DNA of 64,000 bases, from contig CP136892.1 of assembly GCA_034359265.1 (NCBI GenBank), positions 87,164,001 through 87,228,000 of the forward strand, given 5' to 3'. The DNA comes from Canna indica (lineage: Eukaryota; Streptophyta; Magnoliopsida; Zingiberales; Cannaceae). The translations under genes and the position numbers were made by a program. The notes beneath the pieces are model-generated. The model was not told the origin of the DNA, made no database searches, and saw only the letters and a program-made list of their open reading frames with translations. Positions 57,875 to 64,000 of the stretch are shown one piece after another (within the stretch, counting starts at the first letter, position 1; each line of letters begins with the position of its first letter).

Positions 57875-60581
57875 ATGAGAGAGCCTTCTAGCATAATGTC
57901 GCTCTGTTTGATGCTCGAGCTTTTCCTACTTATTGTGCCATCATTATGCAAGGGGTGCTTCCAGGCGGAGAGAGCTGCTCTCCTCGACTTCAAAGCTGGC
58001 ATCATCGACGATCCTTCTCGTCGCTTGTCCTCCTGGAAAGTTGATGAAGATTGCTGCAGATGGAGCGGCGTGGTGTGCGACAACCAAACTGGCCACGTCG
58101 TGGAGCTCAACCTCCAGAATGATGACTATTACTCATCGACGTCGGCTATGAAGGTCGGCTTCCTGAATCAGTCATTGCTCTCTCTAACTCATTTGGATCG
58201 ACTCAACCTCAGCTACAATGACTTTGGCGGCATTCAAATCCCAGACTTCATGGGTTCTTTTCCAAAATTGAGGTACCTTGGTTTGTCTTATTCCAACTTC
58301 AGCGGCAATATTCCTCCCCACCTTGGAAATTTGTCCGTCCTTCTCTACCTTGATTTATCACAAAATTTGGGAATTAAAGTTGAACGCTTGGATTGGCTGT
58401 CGGGTCTCTCCTCCTTAAGATATCTCCTCCTTAAGATACCTGAGTAACGCCGGTCATGAATGGCTACCAATGGTCAACATGCTTCCCTCCTTGCATGAAT
58501 TGGATTTGACATTTTGTGACCTTCAAACACTCCCCTCTTCTCTTTCCTATAAGAGTCTCAACCTCACTTCTCTCACAACTCTTGATCTTCGCGGTAACAA
58601 CTTCAACTCCACCTTACCCACTTGGCTATGGCAACTCAGCAGCCTCTCATATCTTGATATTAGTTATAATTACTTGTATGTTGTCATACCTTTTGAAATA
58701 TGGAATTTGACAAGATTATCACATGTTGATCTCGATAACAATTTACTTTTCGGTGACTTGGCCACTTGGCTTTTGCATATGCCTACTACTAATTATCATA
58801 ATAACTCATCAAAGTATTCAAACTTAAATTATTTGAATTTGTCTAATAATAAACTACATGGTAATTTGTCGGAGCTCCACTTTGCCAAGCTAACCAAATT
58901 AAAGACCTTGCTCTTGTCTACCAATTCTCAGTTGACCATGAATTCAATAGATGATAACTGGATCCCTCCATTCCAACTCCAGTATATTGGACTTGCTTCT
59001 TGTGTGTTGGGTCCTAAATTTCCTAGATGGCTTCGCTCCCAGAAATCCATCATGGAATTATATTTATCTAATTCAAGCATAGACGATGTTTTGCCCGATT
59101 GGTTCGGGACTATTTTTTCTTCCAACACCACTAGTATAAATCTCTCAAATAATAGGATACGTGGGAGTATGCCAATTTCCTTGACAAATTTGGCAAATTT
59201 GTTCTATTTTAACTTGAGCTGTAATCTATTCTATGGATCAATTCCTCCTTTGCCACCTAAGCTTGTTTAGCTAGATCTTTCCAATAATTCTCTATCAGGA
59301 CAACTGCCACCAACCTTTCCATCAAACATATTCGTCTTAACTTTGTCATCTAATTGTATTAATGGGAGCATGCCAGTGGAGTTATGCAATTTGAAGGAAC
59401 TCTGCGTTCTAAATCTAGAGAACAACCAACTATCAGGAGAAATCCCTCAGTGTTTGGGGGAAGCCACTGAATATCTTCAATATGTTAACTTGGGTAATAA
59501 TAACCTCTCGGGAGAGATTCCTAGTGCCATCGGAAACTTGGTCGAGCTTCAACTGTTGCAACTCAACAATAACGGCCTTCATGGTTCTATTCCTTTGTCA
59601 ATGCAAAATTGCAGCAATTTACTTTTTCTTGATATTGGAGATAACAAAATATCAGGCAACATACCATCATGGATTGGACATAGCTTTCCACATCTACAAG
59701 TACTCAGGTTGAGTTCAAATTTGCTTTATGGAAATATTCCTGCTGAGCTTGGACAGTTGAGCCATCTTCAAATCATCGACTTTGCCAACAACAAACTATC
59801 AAGCCTTATTCCACCCTCCTTTGGCAACTTCGGCGCAATAATCGACACGTCAAAGACAATGCCTTACACACGATTCGATTTTGGTTATGGTGGTGCTGCT
59901 GTATCATATGGTTTCTCAGAATTTGGAATTATAAGTATCAACACAAAGGGACGAACAGATAGCTATTCAACTAATCTCCAATATGTGAAGAGCATTGACC
60001 TTTCCAACAATAATTTATTTGGAAACGTACCTTATGAAATAGGAGCTCTTTTAGGCCTCCAAAATCTGAATCTATCAAGGAATGATTTACAAGGAGAAAT
60101 TCTCGATTCTGTTGGCAACATGAAATCACTGGAGTCTCTTGATCTATCATTCAATAGGCTGTCTGGAGCTATTCCCCAAAGCTTGTCACAACTCAATTAT
60201 TTGGAGCACTTGAATATGTCATATAATAATTTCTCCGGAAGAATACCATCAGGGAGTCAAATTCAAACGCTAGATGATCCTTTCATTTATGTTGGAAATG
60301 CCTACCTTTGCGGACCTCCACTTAATACAAGTTGCTCGATTGTTGACAATAATGTTGTAGAGAAAGCTACTTCAGAGAAATTATGGCACTATGTTAGCAT
60401 TGCAATGGGCTTCGTGGTGGGACTTTGGAGTGTATTTGTCATACTGCTATTCAAGAAAGATTGTAGGATCTTCTATTTCCAGTTAATTGACAAGACGTAT
60501 GATGAGATTTATGTGCAAATTGTAGTTACCTATGCTCGATATATGAGAAAATTAAATGGGAGGCAGAACCAAGAAATCTAA
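57875..60581 (+). pseudogene. RLP copy 6: full length but with a frameshift and a nonsense codon
   Basis: ATG at 57875 (MREPSSIMSL), signal peptide, cap (DCCRWSGVVCDNQTGH), LRRs. Near 58425-58450 a small deletion with a local repeat (ATATCTCCTCCTTAAG) shifts frame and brings a stop. The correct frame resumes from about 58455 (HEWLPMVNMLPSL). A TAG at 59268-59270 replaces a leucine-type codon. From there the frame is open to 60581 through the island (INTKGRTDSYSTNLQ), C-terminal cap, membrane segment and tail (LIDKTYDEIYVQIVV). Two lesions only, so a recent loss; the last kilobase is nearly identical to RLP2. Confidence 0.88.
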
Positions 60582-61280
60582 GGTGCATGGCGAAAAGGAT
60601 TGTAGGTATCAATTAATTATTTACACTTATTTTTTTTCAATATCTCATTTTCAGCTTTCTATATTCGTTGCTTTCATTATTTTTTACGGAGTACATGAGA
60701 GCCTTTAGAAGGTGTGATGCTCAAAACTTTGGATGAGGTAGATTACACATGGTACAAGAATATATAGAAAATAGTAAATTCTATTTTGCTTACTTTCATC
60801 TTCGAATTCTGCTTATTTAATAGTAAATAACAATGATTTCATTTATTACCGAAGAAGTTGGAAATGTGTAAGTACTTCTACATGTCAATTAGCAATTATA
60901 TAGTGAGTCAATTTAGCAAATAAATCAATAGTGAATTCTTTTTTGTTGAGGCGTGCATAATTGGTATTGTTTTACGAGTTTTGCTATATAATACTAAAAA
61001 TTAGCCTAATAATTCTACTAATCACTCACAATGGTATGAGTGGTAATTCAATAATATTAGACATTTTATTATATGTGAGTATTAGGAAGATATATTATTA
61101 GACACATGAGTTAGGAGAATTTAACATTTCTTTTGTTTTACTATTATCACTACAAACATATATCTTCATGCACAACGTGGTATCTGCATGCACAACGATA
61201 CAAGGATCTGAATGGTCCTTTTAATTTTAATTATTTCATTATCAAATTAAATAATTAAAAGCCAAAGTAATTATTAATTA
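60582..61280. other. RLP6 3' flank
   Basis: Closely matches the RLP2 3' flank from the stop to about 61170 (for example GAGAGCCTTTAGAAGGTGTG), minus internal pieces. The TA microsatellite and the downstream untranslated exon of RLP2 are not found here. Confidence 0.6.
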
Positions 61281-61534
61281 ATCTTTTATATATATATATA
61301 AAAGCAACACGAAGGACATGTGACTCATGCAATATATTCACAAGCTAAAGGAGTCTTTATTAGTCAACGAAACATATATATATAATTAATTGACGGAACA
61401 AATCAATTACTCAGTAAAAATTAATGTCACATATGTAATATTATGTTATAATTAATTAAGGGCGTAGGTTTTGTGTGCTTATAAATTAATTAAGAGAGAA
61501 TTAGGTGATGAACCTCCCCACTCAATTTAATTCT

Positions 61535-61577
61535 TATAAATAGCTCCCCGCTCTAATTAATAATAGAGTGAAAATTA
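61535..61577 (+). promoter_or_regulatory. Core promoter of RLP copy 7
   Basis: TATAAATA at 61535-61542, 43 bp before the ATG. The upstream 250 bp nearly match the RLP1 promoter at 30180-30485. Confidence 0.6.
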
Positions 61578-62775
61578 ATGATGAGAACGGACAAAACTAG
61601 ACACCCTTCCATGATAATGTTGCTCTGTTTGATGCTTGAGGTTTTCTTACTTATTATGCCATCATCATGCAAGGGGTGCTTCAAAGCAGAGAGAGCTGCT
61701 CTCTTGGACTTCAAAGCTGGCATCATCGACGATCCTTCCCGTCGCTTGTCCTCCTTGAAAGTAGACGAAGATTGCTGCAGATGGAGCGGCGTGGTGTGCG
61801 ACAACCAAACTGGCCACGTCGTGGAGCTCAACCTCCAAAATGACGATGGTTATTATAACTCATCGTCGGCTATGAGGAGTGACTTCCTGAATCAGTCTTT
61901 ACTCTCTCTAACTCATTTGGATCGACTCTACCTCAGCTACAATGACTTTGGCGGCATTCAAATCCCAGACTTCATGGGTTCTTTTCCCAAATTGAGGTAC
62001 CTTGATTTGTCTTTTTCCAACTTCAGCGGCAATATTCCTCCCCACCTTGGAAATTTGTCCACCCTTCTCTACCTTGATTTATCACAAAATTGGGGAATTA
62101 AAGTTGATCGCTTGGATTGGCTGTCGGGTCTCTCCTCCTTGATATATCTCAACATGGATGCGGTGGACCTGAGTGAGGCCGACCATGAATGGCTACCAAT
62201 GGTCAACATGCTGCCCTCCTTGCAAGAGCTGCATTTAGATGACTGTGAGCTAAAAACACTCCCCTCTTCTCTTTCCTATGAGAATCTCAACCTCACTTCT
62301 CTCACAACTCTTGATCTTAGCGGCAACAACTTCAACTCCACCTTACCCACTTGGCTATGGCAACTCAGCAGCCTCACATATCTTGATATTAGTTATAATT
62401 ACTTGTATGGTGTCATACCTTTTGAAATGTGGAATTTGACAAGATTATCACATGTTGATCTCGGTAACAATTTACTTTCCGGTGACTTGGCCACTTGGCT
62501 TTTGCATATGCCTACTACTAATTATCATAATAACTCATCAAAGTATTCGAACTTAAATTATTTGAATTTGTCTAATAATAAACTACATGGTAATTTGTCG
62601 GAGCTCCACTTTGTCAAGCTCACTAGATTAGATACCTTGTTCTTGTTTGCCAATTCCCAAATTACCATTAATGCAATATATGATAACTGGATCCCTCCGT
62701 TCCAACTCCAGTTTATTGAACTTGCTTAGTGTGTGTTGGGTCCTAAATTTCCTAGATGGCTCCGCTCCCAGAAAT
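61578..62775 (+). pseudogene. RLP copy 7: 5' half, truncated beside TADA
   Basis: ATG at 61578; signal peptide, cap (CFKAERAALLDFKAG, DCCRWSGVVCDNQTGH) and about 12 LRRs in an open frame. A TAG at 62727-62729 falls where RLP2 has a Ser codon. RLP identity ends abruptly at 62775 (CTCCGCTCCCAGAAAT), 19 bp from the TADA stop codon on the other strand. No membrane segment, so any product would be a secreted LRR fragment of 383 residues. Confidence 0.85.
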
Positions 62776-62794
62776 GTTATGCATCTTTTAAGTA

Positions 62795-64000
<1,206 letters not shown>

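Overview
This is nuclear DNA of a flowering plant. It has intron-rich genes with GT-AG splice sites, AT-rich spacers, CACTA, hAT, LINE and LTR elements, and a cluster of extracellular-LRR receptor-like proteins. No CRISPR array, operon or bacterial feature is present. AT-leaning codon use and the protein variants suggest a monocot outside the grasses, but that is only an inference.

Three conserved housekeeping or developmental genes frame the window. The 5' two-thirds of DEK1 (phytocalpain, minus strand) fills positions 1-13512. I resolved 19 coding exons in consistent phase, the last running off the left edge. EMG1/NEP1 (18S rRNA pseudouridine methyltransferase, plus strand, 7 exons) occupies 50917-53530. 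The last two exons of the organellar tRNA adenosine deaminase TADA (minus strand) lie at 62795-63748.

Between and around them, at 17.6-62.8 kb and always on the plus strand, are eight copies or fragments of one RLP family (EIX2/HcrVf-like). They are: an old copy split by a LINE (17.6-19.9 kb); a 5' end joined to a Gypsy-like LTR (30.5 kb); one intact gene of 958 codons (35694-38570); a 5'-truncated copy fused to a LINE fragment (41.0-42.8 kb); a decayed copy (54.8-56.2 kb); a 170-bp fragment (57.5 kb); a full-length copy with a frameshift and a stop (57.9-60.6 kb); and a 5' half ending 19 bp from the TADA stop codon (61.6-62.8 kb). EMG1 sits inside this array. The single intact gene encodes a membrane-anchored LRR ectodomain without a kinase, and presumably needs SOBIR1/BAK1-type partner kinases.

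Mobile DNA shapes the spacers. A 3.55-kb CACTA element interrupts an unidentified open reading frame. A 1.45-kb CACTA element carries a piece of a MATE/DETOXIFICATION transporter gene. There are two hAT-like elements with 8-bp target duplications, a nested hAT pair, a solo LTR inside a DEK1 intron, several MITEs and foldbacks, and two families of short dispersed repeats. A 1.2-kb segment is duplicated 40 kb apart at both sides of the array. The window is best read as a birth-and-death resistance-type locus wedged between essential genes. I found no evidence for a wholly new biological system. The most unusual items are the gene-capturing CACTA, the in-frame host exon disruption, the duplicated splice acceptor and GC-AG intron in DEK1, and the rearrangement scars.
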